Positions 1 through 8,690 of a stretch of 64,000 nt of DNA are shown here, one piece after another. The position numbers and the translations under genes are program-made. The DNA is from Nocardioides dokdonensis FR1436. GTDB taxonomy: Bacteria; Actinomycetota; Actinomycetes; Propionibacteriales; Nocardioidaceae. A model generated the notes under the pieces. It was not told where the DNA came from. It made no database searches and saw nothing but the letters and a program-made list of their open reading frames with translations. Position 1 is the stretch's first letter. Each line of letters begins with the position of its first letter. The stretch covers positions 2,046,001 through 2,110,000 of the forward strand of contig NZ_CP015079.1 of NCBI RefSeq assembly GCF_001653335.1, in the 5' to 3' direction.

Positions 1-366
1 CGTCGCAAGCAGGCCGTGGCGCGCGTGCGCATCGTGCCGGGCACCGGAGTGTGGACCGTCAACGGTCGCGCCCTGGACTCCTACTTCCCGAACAAGCTGC
101 ACCAGCAGGTCGTCAACGAGCCCTTCGCTGCGCTGCAGCTCGAGGGTCGCTTCGACGTCATCGCCCGCATCCACGGCGGCGGCATCACCGGCCAGGCCGG
201 CGCGCTGCGCCTGGGCGTGGCCCGGTCGCTGAACGCGATCGACGTCGACGCCAACCGCGCGATCCTGAAGAAGGACGGTCTCCTGACTCGTGACGCCCGC
301 GTCATCGAGCGCAAGAAGGCCGGTCTGAAGAAGGCCCGCAAGGCGCCGCAGTTCAGCAAGCGCTGA
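1..366 (+). CDS. rpsI: 30S ribosomal protein S9 (5' end missing)
   Basis: Small-subunit ribosomal protein whose basic C-terminal tail reaches the P-site tRNA. The reading frame is already open at base 1 and encodes [16 protein letters not shown], the conserved start of the S9 fold, so the beginning of the gene lies outside the window. The end, KAPQFSKR, is the typical S9 terminus with the final Lys-Arg. rplM normally precedes it, just upstream of the window. glmM follows after 13 bases and is probably co-transcribed, a common actinobacterial order. Identification is very secure. Confidence 0.97.
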   Translation, partial: RRKQAVARVRIVPGTGVWTVNGRALDSYFPNKLHQQVVNEPFAALQLEGRFDVIARIHGGGITGQAGALRLGVARSLNAIDVDANRAILKKDGLLTRDARVIERKKAGLKKARKAPQFSKR

Positions 367-379
367 TCAACGAGGTCGC

Positions 380-1762
380 GTGAGCACTTCTGTGACACGC
401 CTCTTCGGCACGGACGGGGTCCGGGGTCGGGCCAACGGTGTACTCACCGCTGGCCTGGCCCTGGACCTTTCCGTTGCCGCGGCGCGCGTGCTGGCCGACG
501 CCGGCGAGTTCGAGGGCCACCGCCCCCGGGCCGTCGTGGGTCGCGACACCCGCATCTCCGGTGAGTTCCTCGAGGCCGCGGTCGTGGCCGGCCTGGCCTC
601 CGCCGGCGTCGACGTCGAGCTCGTCGGCGTGCTGCCGACCCCCGGGGTCGCGCACCTGACCGACGTCCTGGACGCCGACCTGGGCGTGATGATCTCCGCC
701 TCGCACAACCCGATGCCCGACAACGGCATCAAGTTCTTCGCCCGCGGCGGGCGCAAGCTCGACGACGCCCTCGAGGAGCAGATCGAGCAGCGGATGCACG
801 CCGACGAGGCGCTGCCCACCGGTGCCGCGGTCGGCCGGGTGCGCTCGCACCCCGAGGCCGTGCAGCGCTACGCCGACCACCTCGTCTCCACGCTGGCCAC
901 CTCCCCGGGCGCCCCCGGGGCCGGCCCGCTCACGGGGCTGCGGATCGTGCTCGACTGCGCCGAGGGTGCGGCGTACGACGCCGGGCCGCGTGCGCTGCAG
1001 GCGGCCGGGGCCACCGTGGTCGCCATCCACGCCGCTCCCGACGGGCTCAACATCAACGACGGCTGCGGGTCCACCCACCTGGAGCCGCTGCGCCGAGCGG
1101 TGCTCGAGCACGGCGCCGACGCCGGCTTCGCCCTCGACGGCGACGCCGACCGGATGCTCGCGGTGGACGCCGCCGGTGAGGTCGTCGACGGCGACCAGGT
1201 GCTGGCGATCCTGGCGCTGGCCGGTCTCGAGGACGGTTCCCTGGTCGACTCCACCGTCGTGGCGACGGTGATGAGCAACCTCGGGTTCGTGCAGGCCATG
1301 GAGGCCGCCGGCATCAAGGTGGCGCTCACCAAGGTCGGTGACCGCTACGTGCTGGAGCAGATGGGCGCCTCGGGCTTCGTGCTCGGCGGCGAGCAGTCCG
1401 GCCACGTGATCATGAGCCGCCACGCCACCACCGGCGACGGCCTGCTCGCGACGCTGCACGTGGCGGCCCGGATGGCGGCCACCGGCCGCTCCCTGGCCGA
1501 CCTCGCCGGTGTCGTGACCCGCCTGCCCCAGGTGCTGGTCAACGTCCCCGACGTCGACAAGTCGCGTACGCACGACGACGTGCTCGTCGCCGCAGTGGAG
1601 CGCGAGGAGGCCGCGATGGCCGGTTCCGGCCGCGTCCTGCTGCGCCCCTCCGGCACCGAGTCCCTGGTGCGGGTGATGGTCGAGGCCCCCACCCAGCAGC
1701 AGGCCCAGGACGTCGCCGACCGGCTCGCCGACGTCGTGCGCGAGCGGCTCGCGCTGGCCTGA
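380..1762 (+). CDS. glmM: Phosphoglucosamine mutase
   Basis: Converts glucosamine-6-phosphate to glucosamine-1-phosphate, the step after GlmS on the way to UDP-GlcNAc for peptidoglycan. The 460-residue protein opens with [10 protein letters not shown]. It carries the phosphoserine loop [12 protein letters not shown] (catalytic Ser about residue 108), the metal-binding DGDADR motif near residue 255, and the C-terminal phosphate-binding RPSGTES motif. Length is normal for the family. The GTG start at 380 follows the purine-rich GAGG at 370–373. It sits directly behind rpsI, and glmS lies 3.6 kb downstream. Confidence 0.97.
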   Translation: MSTSVTRLFGTDGVRGRANGVLTAGLALDLSVAAARVLADAGEFEGHRPRAVVGRDTRISGEFLEAAVVAGLASAGVDVELVGVLPTPGVAHLTDVLDADLGVMISASHNPMPDNGIKFFARGGRKLDDALEEQIEQRMHADEALPTGAAVGRVRSHPEAVQRYADHLVSTLATSPGAPGAGPLTGLRIVLDCAEGAAYDAGPRALQAAGATVVAIHAAPDGLNINDGCGSTHLEPLRRAVLEHGADAGFALDGDADRMLAVDAAGEVVDGDQVLAILALAGLEDGSLVDSTVVATVMSNLGFVQAMEAAGIKVALTKVGDRYVLEQMGASGFVLGGEQSGHVIMSRHATTGDGLLATLHVAARMAATGRSLADLAGVVTRLPQVLVNVPDVDKSRTHDDVLVAAVEREEAAMAGSGRVLLRPSGTESLVRVMVEAPTQQQAQDVADRLADVVRERLALA

Positions 1763-1821
1763 GCGCCCGTCGCGCGTACCCCGGTGGGTATGTAAGCACC
1801 CTGACTTGATTAGGTGGGTGC

Positions 1822-2745
1822 ATGATCGACGCACCCCCGCTGGTCCTCGAGGGACTGGGCAAGAGGTTCGGTGCGGTGCAGGCGGTGGAGGACCTCTCCT
1901 TCACGGTCGCGCCGGGCCGGGTCACCGGATTCCTGGGCCCCAACGGCTCGGGCAAGACCACCACGCTGCGGATGCTGCTGGGCCTGACCAGGCCCACCAC
2001 CGGCCGTGCGCTGGTGGGGGACTCGGCGTACGCCGACCTGGCGGTGCCGGGCGCCGTCGTGGGCGCTGCGCTGGAGCCGGGCTTCCACCCCGGGCGCACC
2101 GCGCTGGGCCACCTGGAGGCCTACGCGCCGCAGGTCGGCGCCCACCGCGCGCGCTGCCGCGAGGTGCTGGTGATGGTCGGGCTCGACGAGAGTGCCGACC
2201 GTCGCGTCGGCGGGTTCTCGCTGGGCATGCGCCAGCGCCTCGGTCTGGCCACCGCCCTGCTCGCCGACCCGCCGGTGCTGGTGCTCGACGAGCCCGCCAA
2301 CGGGCTGGACCCCGAGGGCATCAAGTGGCTGCGCGGCCTGCTGCGCCACTTCGCCGCCGAGGGCCGCACGGTCCTGGTCTCCAGCCACGTGCTCGGCGAG
2401 GTGCAGCACACCGTCGACGACGTGGTCGTCATCGCCCACGGACGCCTGGTGCACGCCTCGACCCTGGAGGGCCTCGCCGAGCTGGCGGAGGCCCGCACCT
2501 ACGTCGAGTCCGCCGACCCCGAGGGCCTCGCCGCCGCGCTCGCCTCGGCCGGCTGGGACGCGGAACCCTCGGGGCCGCAGGGACGCGGCCTCGTGGTCAG
2601 CGGCGTGCCTGCCGCCCAGGTCGGGGCGCTCGCCCACGCCGCCGGGCTCGAGCTGCACCAGCTGACCTCGCAGGGCACCGACCTCGAGGACGTGTTCTTC
2701 CACCTCGTCGAGCAGGCCGGGACCCGGCAGGAGGTGGTCGCATGA
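1822..2745 (+). CDS. ABC transporter ATP-binding protein
   Basis: ATPase subunit of an ABC-2 type transporter, 307 residues. Walker A is GPNGSGKT (about 39–46), the signature is SLGMRQR near 133, and Walker B is VLVLDEPANG near 152. A C-terminal extension of about 90 residues is typical of drug or antibiotic exporters. Its stop overlaps the ATG of the permease by 4 bases, so the two are co-translated. A -10-like TTAGGT at 1810–1815 leaves only 6 bases to the ATG and no Shine-Dalgarno is visible, which suggests a leaderless mRNA. The substrate cannot be told from sequence. Confidence 0.92.
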   Translation: MIDAPPLVLEGLGKRFGAVQAVEDLSFTVAPGRVTGFLGPNGSGKTTTLRMLLGLTRPTTGRALVGDSAYADLAVPGAVVGAALEPGFHPGRTALGHLEAYAPQVGAHRARCREVLVMVGLDESADRRVGGFSLGMRQRLGLATALLADPPVLVLDEPANGLDPEGIKWLRGLLRHFAAEGRTVLVSSHVLGEVQHTVDDVVVIAHGRLVHASTLEGLAELAEARTYVESADPEGLAAALASAGWDAEPSGPQGRGLVVSGVPAAQVGALAHAAGLELHQLTSQGTDLEDVFFHLVEQAGTRQEVVA

Positions 2746-3587
2746 GCAGCCCAGCCTCCAGCCCCGCCGCCTCCCGGTCGGTCGCCTCCCGGGTGGCCAG
2801 CGCGTTCGTGGCCGAGCACCGCAAGCTCGTCAGCACCCGCATGTGGTGGATCCTCGCCCTGGTGATGGCGGTCTACCTGGCCTTCATCGGGGGCGTCCTG
2901 GCGCTCAGCATCACCGTCACCCCGCCGGGCGAGAGCGCGCCGCCGCTGGTCGGCATCGACGCCGCGCTGTCGACGTACGGCGTCATCAACGCCATCGGCT
3001 ACGTGTTCCCGCTGGTCGTCGGCACCCTGGCCGTCACCAGCGAGCACCGGCACGGCACCATCGACCAGACCTACCTCGCCGAGCCGCGCCGCGGGGTGGT
3101 GCTGCTGGCCAAGCTCCTCGGCACCGTGCCCGTGGGTCTGTTCCTGGGCGTCGTCGGCACCCTCGGCCTGGTCGCCACCGCGGCCCCGGTGCTGGCCTGG
3201 CAGGGCCAGGGCGCCCACCTCGACAGCGGCCGGGTCTGGCAGACGCTGCTCCTCGGCGTCGTCGTCACCGCGCTGTGGGCGGTGCTAGGCGCCGCCTTCG
3301 GGGCGGTGCTGACCAACCAGGTCGCCGCGATCGTGGTGGTCCTCGCCTTCACCCAGTTCGTCGAGCCGGTCGCCCGGGTCTCGCTCGCCGCGTTCGAGGG
3401 GGTCTCCGGGGTGGCGGCCTACCTGCCGGGCGCCGCCGCCGACGCGGTCGTCGGTGCCAGCATCTTCAGCGGCTTCGGCGGCGGGGACCTGCTGTCCCGC
3501 TGGGCCGGCGCCCTGGTGCTGCTGGCATACGTCGCCCTGCTCGGCGCGGTCGGCTGGTGGCGGTCCACCCGCAACGACGTGCGCTGA
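2742..3587 (+). CDS. ABC transporter permease (ABC-2 type)
   Basis: Membrane partner of the preceding ATPase, 281 residues. About six hydrophobic segments can be seen, starting with WWILALVMAVYLAFIGGVLA near residue 34 and ending with ALVLLAYVALLGAVGWW before a charged tail. The N-terminus is a Ser/Ala-rich cytosolic stretch followed by the AEHRKLVSTRMWW motif usual in ABC-2 permeases. The ATG at 2742 lies inside the stop region of the ATPase gene (ATGA overlap), which fixes the start. The exported substrate is unknown. Confidence 0.88.
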   Translation: MSSPASSPAASRSVASRVASAFVAEHRKLVSTRMWWILALVMAVYLAFIGGVLALSITVTPPGESAPPLVGIDAALSTYGVINAIGYVFPLVVGTLAVTSEHRHGTIDQTYLAEPRRGVVLLAKLLGTVPVGLFLGVVGTLGLVATAAPVLAWQGQGAHLDSGRVWQTLLLGVVVTALWAVLGAAFGAVLTNQVAAIVVVLAFTQFVEPVARVSLAAFEGVSGVAAYLPGAAADAVVGASIFSGFGGGDLLSRWAGALVLLAYVALLGAVGWWRSTRNDVR

Positions 3588-3622
3588 GTGTGAGCGTCGG
3601 CGGCGCGGGGTAGACCCCAGCC

Positions 3623-4336
3623 ATGGGGACCCGCGCCGACCGGCTGCCGTGGCCGCTGGTGGCGCTCGCGGTCCTGACCAGCGCGCTCGTGCTGGTCACC
3701 GGTGGCGTCGTCGTCGCCGGCTGGGTCGCCCGGCCCGGCGACGGACCCGCAGGGCCGACCGCCGGGGAGGCGACGGCTGGCACCCCGGTGGTGCGCGACC
3801 TGGGGCCGGGTGCGGCCGCCTTCGACTTCAGCGGCGACTGGTCGTTGCGCCCGCCGGGCACCTCGGTCTTCTACACCGACGCGGAGGGGCGGATCAGCGC
3901 CGCCCTCGACGGTGCTGCGGTCTACCGCGACGGCTTCTGCGACCGTGCCGGCGCCGCCCACCGCCCCTCCAACCGGGCGGTCGCCGGCTTCGGGCGGGTG
4001 TCACGCCTGGGCGCGCGGCGCACGAGCCGGGCGGTGGCGCAGCAGTGGCGCGCGGCCATCGCCTTCGACAGCCGCACCGGCACCGTCCACGAGACGTCGC
4101 GGGTGCGCACCCGCGACGTCGAGCTCGCCGACGGCGCCGCGGCGGTGCGCTCCGACTTCACCCTGCGCATCGCGGAGCCGAGCGCCTGCGAGGCGGCCCG
4201 GGTGCGCACCAGCGTGGTCAGCCTCGACACCGGCGGCTGGACCGCCAGCCTGGTGCTGGTGCGCGACGTCGCTGTGCCCGACGCGCTGGGCGACGCGGAG
4301 GCCGAGCGGCTGCTGGCGAGCCTGCGTCCGGCCTAG
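3623..4336 (+). CDS. Membrane-anchored protein of unknown function
   Basis: A 237-residue protein I do not recognise. One hydrophobic segment at about residues 10–34 acts as a signal anchor and the rest is probably extracytoplasmic. The domain contains [16 protein letters not shown] followed by alternating charged and hydrophobic stretches, and two Cys (in FCDRAG and ACEAAR) that could form a disulfide. A TAGACC hexamer at 3611–3616 lies 6 bases before the ATG, consistent with leaderless transcription. The gene converges on coaA, and the two TAG stop codons overlap in a single CTAG at 4333–4336. No function is proposed. Confidence 0.7.
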   Translation: MGTRADRLPWPLVALAVLTSALVLVTGGVVVAGWVARPGDGPAGPTAGEATAGTPVVRDLGPGAAAFDFSGDWSLRPPGTSVFYTDAEGRISAALDGAAVYRDGFCDRAGAAHRPSNRAVAGFGRVSRLGARRTSRAVAQQWRAAIAFDSRTGTVHETSRVRTRDVELADGAAAVRSDFTLRIAEPSACEAARVRTSVVSLDTGGWTASLVLVRDVAVPDALGDAEAERLLASLRPA

Positions 4337-5325
4337 AGCTTGCGCAGCCGCACGTAGCGCACCGAGTGGTCGATGTCCTTGCGCAGCACCAGGTTGGCGC
4401 GGGAGCGGGTCGGGAGCACGTTCTGCACCAGGTTGGGGCCGTTGATGGTGTCCCAGATCCGCTCCGCCTCGGCGACCGCCTCGTCCTCGCTGAGCGCGCC
4501 GTACTTCGCGAAGTACGAGCCCGGGTCGCGGAACGCGGTCTTGCGCAGCCGCAGGAACCGGTCGACGTACCACTGGCGGATCTTGTCGCGCCCGGCGTCG
4601 ACGTAGACGCTGAAGTCGAAGAAGTCCGAGAGCACCAGGCCGGCGGTGCCGTCCTCGCGGACGCGCGGGGGCTGCAGGACGTTGAGACCCTCGATGATGA
4701 CGATGTCGGGCCGCTTGATCACGACCTTCTCGTCGGGCACCACGTCGTAGACCAGGTGGGAGTAGGTCGGGGCCAGCACCTCGTCGCAGCCCGACTTGAT
4801 GTCGACCACGAAGCGCAGCAGCGCACGGCGGTCGTAGGACTCCGGGAAGCCCTTGCGGTCCAGGATGCCGCGCCGCTCGAGCTCGGCGTTGGGGTAGAGG
4901 AAGCCGTCGGTGGTCACCAGCGCGACGTTGGGGTGCTCGGGCCAGTGCGCCAGCATCTGCTGCAGCACCCGCGCCGTGGTCGACTTCCCGACCGCCACCG
5001 ACCCCGCGAGCCCGATCACGAAGGGGGTGCGCGGCGGGGTGCGCCGGTGCAGGAAGTCCTCCTGGTGGCGGTGCAGCTGGCCGGCCGACTCGACGTACAG
5101 GCTCAGCAGCCGCGACAGCGGCAGGTAGACCTCGCGCACCTCGTCGAGGTCGAGCTCGTCGCCCAGACCGCTGAGCTCGGCGACCTCGCGCTCGGAGAGG
5201 GGATCCTCGATGCCGGAGTCGGCGAGCGCGGCCCAGGCCGACCGGTTGAGCTCGATGTACGGCGAGGACTCGCGGCCGTTGTCGTCGTGGCCGCCCTGGG
5301 GGTGGCCCCGACCGTGCGAGGACAT
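4333..5325 (-). CDS. coaA: Type I pantothenate kinase
   Basis: Phosphorylates pantothenate, the first and feedback-regulated step of coenzyme A synthesis. The 330-residue product has the P-loop GSVAVGKS at about 108–115, followed by TTARVLQ. Later family motifs include DGFLYPN and IIEGLNVLQ. The ATG at 5325 gives the usual family length; an upstream in-frame extension would run through the glmS promoter and is not needed. It is divergent from glmS across about 70 bases. Its TAG stop overlaps that of the convergent gene. Confidence 0.95.
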   Translation of the reverse strand: MSSHGRGHPQGGHDDNGRESSPYIELNRSAWAALADSGIEDPLSEREVAELSGLGDELDLDEVREVYLPLSRLLSLYVESAGQLHRHQEDFLHRRTPPRTPFVIGLAGSVAVGKSTTARVLQQMLAHWPEHPNVALVTTDGFLYPNAELERRGILDRKGFPESYDRRALLRFVVDIKSGCDEVLAPTYSHLVYDVVPDEKVVIKRPDIVIIEGLNVLQPPRVREDGTAGLVLSDFFDFSVYVDAGRDKIRQWYVDRFLRLRKTAFRDPGSYFAKYGALSEDEAVAEAERIWDTINGPNLVQNVLPTRSRANLVLRKDIDHSVRYVRLRKL

Positions 5326-5381
5326 GACGAGGATTGTTGCAGCACCGGCGCCGGCGGTGGGGCGGCGGCCCCGCTCCTCGA

Positions 5382-5387
5382 TAGACT
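5382..5387 (+). promoter_or_regulatory. Candidate -10 element of a leaderless glmS promoter
   Basis: TAGACT ends 8 bases before the glmS ATG at 5396. With a transcription start about 7 bases below a -10 hexamer, the mRNA would begin at or next to the start codon. No Shine-Dalgarno and no room for a glmS ribozyme are present. Confidence 0.5.
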
Positions 5388-5395
5388 CACCCTCC

Positions 5396-7240
5396 ATGTG
5401 CGGGATCGTGGGATACGTCGGGCAGCGCCCCTCGGAGCTGGTCGTGGTCGAGGGACTGCGGCGCATGGAGTACCGCGGCTACGACTCCGCCGGCATCGCG
5501 GTGGTCGCCGACGGGGTGCTGGCCACCCGCAAGAAGGCCGGCAAGCTGGCCAACCTCGAGCAGGTCGTCGACCAGGACCCGCTGCCGCCGTCGACGATCG
5601 GGATCGGGCACACCCGGTGGGCCACCCACGGCGCGCCCAACGACGTCAACGCGCACCCGCACCTGGGCTCCACCGGCAGGGTCGCGATGGTGCACAACGG
5701 GATCATCGAGAACTTCGACGACCTGCGCGCCCGTCTCGAGGCCGACGGCCACCAGCTGCACTCCCAGACCGACACCGAGGTCGTCGCGCACCTGCTCGAG
5801 CTGCAGGTCGTCTCCGGGGTCGACCTGACCACCGCCATGCAGCGGGTGTGCAGCCGGCTCGAGGGCGCCTTCACCCTCGTCGCGATCGAGGCGGAGGACC
5901 CCACCAGGGTCGTCGCCGCGCGCCGCAACAGCCCGCTGGTCGTCGGGCTGGGGGAGGGCGAGAACTTCCTCGGCTCCGACGTCGCGGCGTTCATCGAGCA
6001 CACCCGCGAGGCGCTGGAGCTCGACCAGGACCAGGTCGTCACGATCACCGCCGACGACGTCAGCGTCACCGGCTTCGACGGCACCCCGACCCAGGGCCGG
6101 CAGTACCACGTCGACTGGGACCTCTCCGCGGCCGAGAAGGACGGTCACGACTGGTTCATGCGCAAGGAGATCTTCGAGCAGCCCCGCGCCGTGGCCGACT
6201 CCCTGCTGGGGCGGCGTACGCGCGAGGGGGCGCTGCACCTCGACGAGATGCGGCTCTCGGACCAGGAGCTGCGCGACGTCGACAAGATCATCATCATCGC
6301 GGCCGGCACCTCGTTCTACGCCGGCATGGTCGCCAAGTACGCCATCGAGCACTGGTGCCGGATCCCGGTCGAGGTCGAGCTGTCCTCGGAGTTCCGCTAC
6401 CGCGACCCGATCCTCGACTACTCCACCCTCGTCGTCGCCATCAGCCAGTCCGGCGAGACCGCCGACACCCTGCAGGCGATCCGGCACGCGCGCACCCAGC
6501 GCTCGAAGGTCCTCGCGATCTGCAACACCAACGGCTCGACCATCCCGCGCGAGTCCGACGCGGTCATCTACACCCACGCCGGCCCCGAGATCGGGGTCGC
6601 CTCGACCAAGGGGTTCCTGACCCAGCTGGTCGCCTGCTACCTGCTCGCGCTCTACCTCGCGCAGGTCAAGGGCACCCGCTTCGGCGACGAGATCGCCGAG
6701 GTGGTGAGCCAGCTCGAGGAGATGCCGGCGCACATCGAGACCGTGCTCTCGCGCGCCGAGCAGGTCTACGAGCTGGCCCGCGAGCACGTCGACACCCGTG
6801 CGGTGCTGTTCCTGGGCCGGCACGCCGGCTACCCGGTCGCGCTCGAGGGCGCGCTGAAGCTCAAGGAGCTCGCCTACATCCACGCCGAGGGGTTCGCCGC
6901 CGGGGAGCTCAAGCACGGCCCCATCGCACTCATCGAGCAGGACCTGCCGGTGTGGTGCGTCGTGCCGCCCCGTGGGCGCGACCAGCTGCACGGCAAGATG
7001 CTCAGCGGCATCCAGGAGGTCCGCGCCCGCGGCGCCCGCACCATCTGCCTGGCCGAGGACGGCGACGAGTCGATCGCGTCGTACGCCGACGTGCTGGTGC
7101 GCCTGCCCCAGGTGCCGGTGCTGCTCCAGCCGCTGGTGGCGGTGGTGCCGCTGCAGCTCTTCGCCTGCGAGCTGGCCACCGCGATGGGCCACGACGTCGA
7201 CCAGCCGCGCAACCTCGCCAAGTCCGTCACGGTCGAGTGA
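5396..7240 (+). CDS. glmS: Glutamine-fructose-6-phosphate aminotransferase (isomerizing)
   Basis: Makes glucosamine-6-phosphate from fructose-6-phosphate and glutamine, the entry to amino-sugar synthesis. The 614-residue protein starts MCGIVGYVG, so Cys2 is the N-terminal nucleophile of the glutaminase domain after Met removal. Two SIS domains follow, with SQSGETADT in the first, and the protein ends with the family hallmark NLAKSVTVE. The ATG at 5396 is fixed by Cys2. acpS follows after 7 bases, so the two are likely one transcript. No glmS ribozyme is seen upstream. Confidence 0.97.
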   Translation: MCGIVGYVGQRPSELVVVEGLRRMEYRGYDSAGIAVVADGVLATRKKAGKLANLEQVVDQDPLPPSTIGIGHTRWATHGAPNDVNAHPHLGSTGRVAMVHNGIIENFDDLRARLEADGHQLHSQTDTEVVAHLLELQVVSGVDLTTAMQRVCSRLEGAFTLVAIEAEDPTRVVAARRNSPLVVGLGEGENFLGSDVAAFIEHTREALELDQDQVVTITADDVSVTGFDGTPTQGRQYHVDWDLSAAEKDGHDWFMRKEIFEQPRAVADSLLGRRTREGALHLDEMRLSDQELRDVDKIIIIAAGTSFYAGMVAKYAIEHWCRIPVEVELSSEFRYRDPILDYSTLVVAISQSGETADTLQAIRHARTQRSKVLAICNTNGSTIPRESDAVIYTHAGPEIGVASTKGFLTQLVACYLLALYLAQVKGTRFGDEIAEVVSQLEEMPAHIETVLSRAEQVYELAREHVDTRAVLFLGRHAGYPVALEGALKLKELAYIHAEGFAAGELKHGPIALIEQDLPVWCVVPPRGRDQLHGKMLSGIQEVRARGARTICLAEDGDESIASYADVLVRLPQVPVLLQPLVAVVPLQLFACELATAMGHDVDQPRNLAKSVTVE

Positions 7241-7247
7241 GCGCGCC

Positions 7248-7601
7248 GTGCCCGTGATCGGCGTCGGCATCGACGTCTGCGACATCGAGCGGTTCGCCGA
7301 GTCCCTCGAGCGCACCCCCGCCCTGCGCGAACGCCTCTTCACCCCCGCCGAGGCCACCCGCCCGCTGGCGTCGCTGGCGGCCCGCTTCGCCGCCAAGGAG
7401 GCGCTGGCCAAGGCCCTCGGCGCGCCCATCGGGATGGCGTGGCACGACTGCGAGGTCGTCAACGAGTCCTCCGGCCGCCCGCTGCTCGAGATCCGCGGCA
7501 CCGTGCTGGCCCGCGCCGACGCCCTCGGCGTCGCCCACCTGCACCTGTCGCTCTCCCACGACGCCGGCATCGCCTCCGCCGTGGTGGTCCTCGAGGCGTG
7601 A
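7248..7601 (+). CDS. acpS: Holo-[acyl-carrier-protein] synthase
   Basis: Transfers the 4'-phosphopantetheine arm of CoA to acyl carrier protein. It is 117 residues, the usual size. The Mg-binding motif [10 protein letters not shown] is at the N-terminus (Asp about residue 9), and the second motif [12 protein letters not shown] carries the metal-binding Glu. The GTG at 7248 is chosen because [10 protein letters not shown] aligns with known starts and it lies 7 bases after the glmS stop. The gene ends directly against a perfect 13-bp hairpin. Confidence 0.95.
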   Translation: MPVIGVGIDVCDIERFAESLERTPALRERLFTPAEATRPLASLAARFAAKEALAKALGAPIGMAWHDCEVVNESSGRPLLEIRGTVLARADALGVAHLHLSLSHDAGIASAVVVLEA

Positions 7602-7633
7602 CCCTGAGGGTGACTCCTGCGTCACCCTCAGGG
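7602..7633. terminator. Perfect 13-bp hairpin between acpS and the DUF559 gene
   Basis: Arms at 7602–7614 and 7621–7633 pair perfectly around the 6-base loop TCCTGC. The hairpin begins on the base after the acpS stop and contains the stop codon of the convergent DUF559 gene. It could act as a bidirectional intrinsic terminator, though no T-run follows. The sequence is also part of the left inverted repeat described below. Confidence 0.65.
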
Positions 7634-7648
7634 GCACGACCCGGTGCC
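7612..7648 (+). repeat. Left arm of a 37-bp inverted repeat framing a DUF559 gene
   Basis: Matches the reverse complement of 8614–8650 at 35 of 37 positions. The arm covers half of the 7602–7633 hairpin and the last codons of the DUF559 gene. Its core includes GGGGCACGACCCGGTGCC. Confidence 0.8.
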
Positions 7649-8566
7649 GGTGCGGAGGACGCCCAGGCGCAGCAGGTCGTGGGCGACCCGGTAGGCCTCC
7701 TCGCGCAGCTCGCGGGCGGTGCAGCGCACCACGATCCGGTCGGTGGAGACCAGGGAGCGCTCCCGAGCGATGTCGTCCTCCCAGTTCTCGGCGTGCATGT
7801 GGAACGCGCCGTCGATCTCCAGCACCAGCACGCCACCGCCAGGTAGATCCCACTCGCAGTCGGTGTAGCGCAGCCGCCCGTCCGATCCGCGCCGACGTAC
7901 CTGCCGGTGCGGCGGCGTCAGCCCGTGCTCGCGACACAGCCGGGCCACGTCGAGCTCGGAGACCGAACGGGCCCCGCCCTCGATCTCGTCGAGCGCAGTC
8001 CGCAAGAGCCCCGCCCAGCGCAGCGGCCGCATCCGGCGCACCCACTCGTGCAACCGCTCCGGGGTGGTCAGCTGCTGCTGGACCACGGCGGCCAGCACTC
8101 CCTGCGCCGTACGCCGCGAGTGCTGGTAGTCCGCGAAGTGCAGCACCGCCGGCTCGAGCCGCATCACCGGCAGGTGGCTGGACGCGGACATCGGTCCCAG
8201 AGCGCGCCGGGTGCGGCGGAAGACCACTCCCTCGACGTCCTCGTCGAGCTCGAGGCCCTGCGGCACCACGATCGTGACGTCGTCGCGGTGCCAGCGCTCG
8301 AGCCCGTGCACCTCGGCGGCGCTGAGGTCGCCGACCAGGGCCTCCGGCCCGGCGTGCAGCACTCCCAGCCAGCGCACCTGAGCGCGACTCAACGGCCCGG
8401 TGGTGGTCGAGACGACCATCGGTGTGCGCAGCGTCCACCGCTCGGCGCGCACCTGTGAGCGCACCGCCCACCGGTCCACCCCGAGCTCGCTCAGCTGTCG
8501 CCGGCTCAGCAGCCCTTCCTGGCGGAGGGCGAGCGCGCGCCATGCCTCGTCCGGTCCTCGTCGCAT
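7628..8566 (-). CDS. DUF559 (Vsr-like fold) protein with AbiEi-like N-terminus
   Basis: A 312-residue protein with three parts. The N-terminus resembles the winged-helix start of AbiEi-type antitoxin proteins (QEGLLSRRQLSELGVDRWAV). A middle section carries the VVPQGLELDEDVEGVVF region. The C-terminal domain is DUF559-like, with WDLPGGGVLVLEIDGAFH (acidic plus His residues of a Vsr/restriction-endonuclease-like fold). The ATG at 8566 aligns with the other copy in this window at 33923. Its role is not established; such proteins are numerous in actinobacteria. The gene is bracketed by a 37-bp inverted repeat, and its stop lies inside the hairpin. Confidence 0.75.
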   Translation of the reverse strand: MRRGPDEAWRALALRQEGLLSRRQLSELGVDRWAVRSQVRAERWTLRTPMVVSTTTGPLSRAQVRWLGVLHAGPEALVGDLSAAEVHGLERWHRDDVTIVVPQGLELDEDVEGVVFRRTRRALGPMSASSHLPVMRLEPAVLHFADYQHSRRTAQGVLAAVVQQQLTTPERLHEWVRRMRPLRWAGLLRTALDEIEGGARSVSELDVARLCREHGLTPPHRQVRRRGSDGRLRYTDCEWDLPGGGVLVLEIDGAFHMHAENWEDDIARERSLVSTDRIVVRCTARELREEAYRVAHDLLRLGVLRTGTGSCP

Positions 8567-8613
8567 GCCAGGAGGGTGCCCCGTTCGCCGCTGCGGCGGG
8601 CGCGTCTTCCACA

Positions 8614-8650
8614 GGCACCGGGTCGTGCCCCTGAGCGTGACCCAGGAGTC
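8614..8650 (-). repeat. Right arm of the 37-bp inverted repeat framing a DUF559 gene
   Basis: Reverse-complement partner of 7612–7648 with two mismatches. It begins 48 bases upstream of the DUF559 start. The bases that follow form an imperfect hairpin, 8629–8642 with 8649–8662 (12 of 14 paired), like the perfect hairpin at the other end. nnr starts 41 bases beyond the arm. Confidence 0.8.
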
Positions 8651-8690
8651 ACCCCCAGGGGCACGACCGGCGGGACTAGGTTGGGGCGGC

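Noticed and set aside
5326..5395. glmS ribozyme or riboswitch
   Set aside because: Only about 70 bases separate coaA and glmS, with a -10-like hexamer 8 bases before the start codon. There is no space for the ribozyme.
5387..7570. A 727-codon open frame on the minus strand opposite glmS
   Set aside because: It lies entirely opposite glmS and acpS, is compositionally odd (His/Gly/Val/Asp-rich), and has no family resemblance. Long antisense frames are expected at this GC content.
7628..8566. An insertion sequence carrying a transposase
   Set aside because: Inverted repeats are present, but the protein shows no transposase motifs and no target-site duplication could be identified, so it is not called an insertion sequence.
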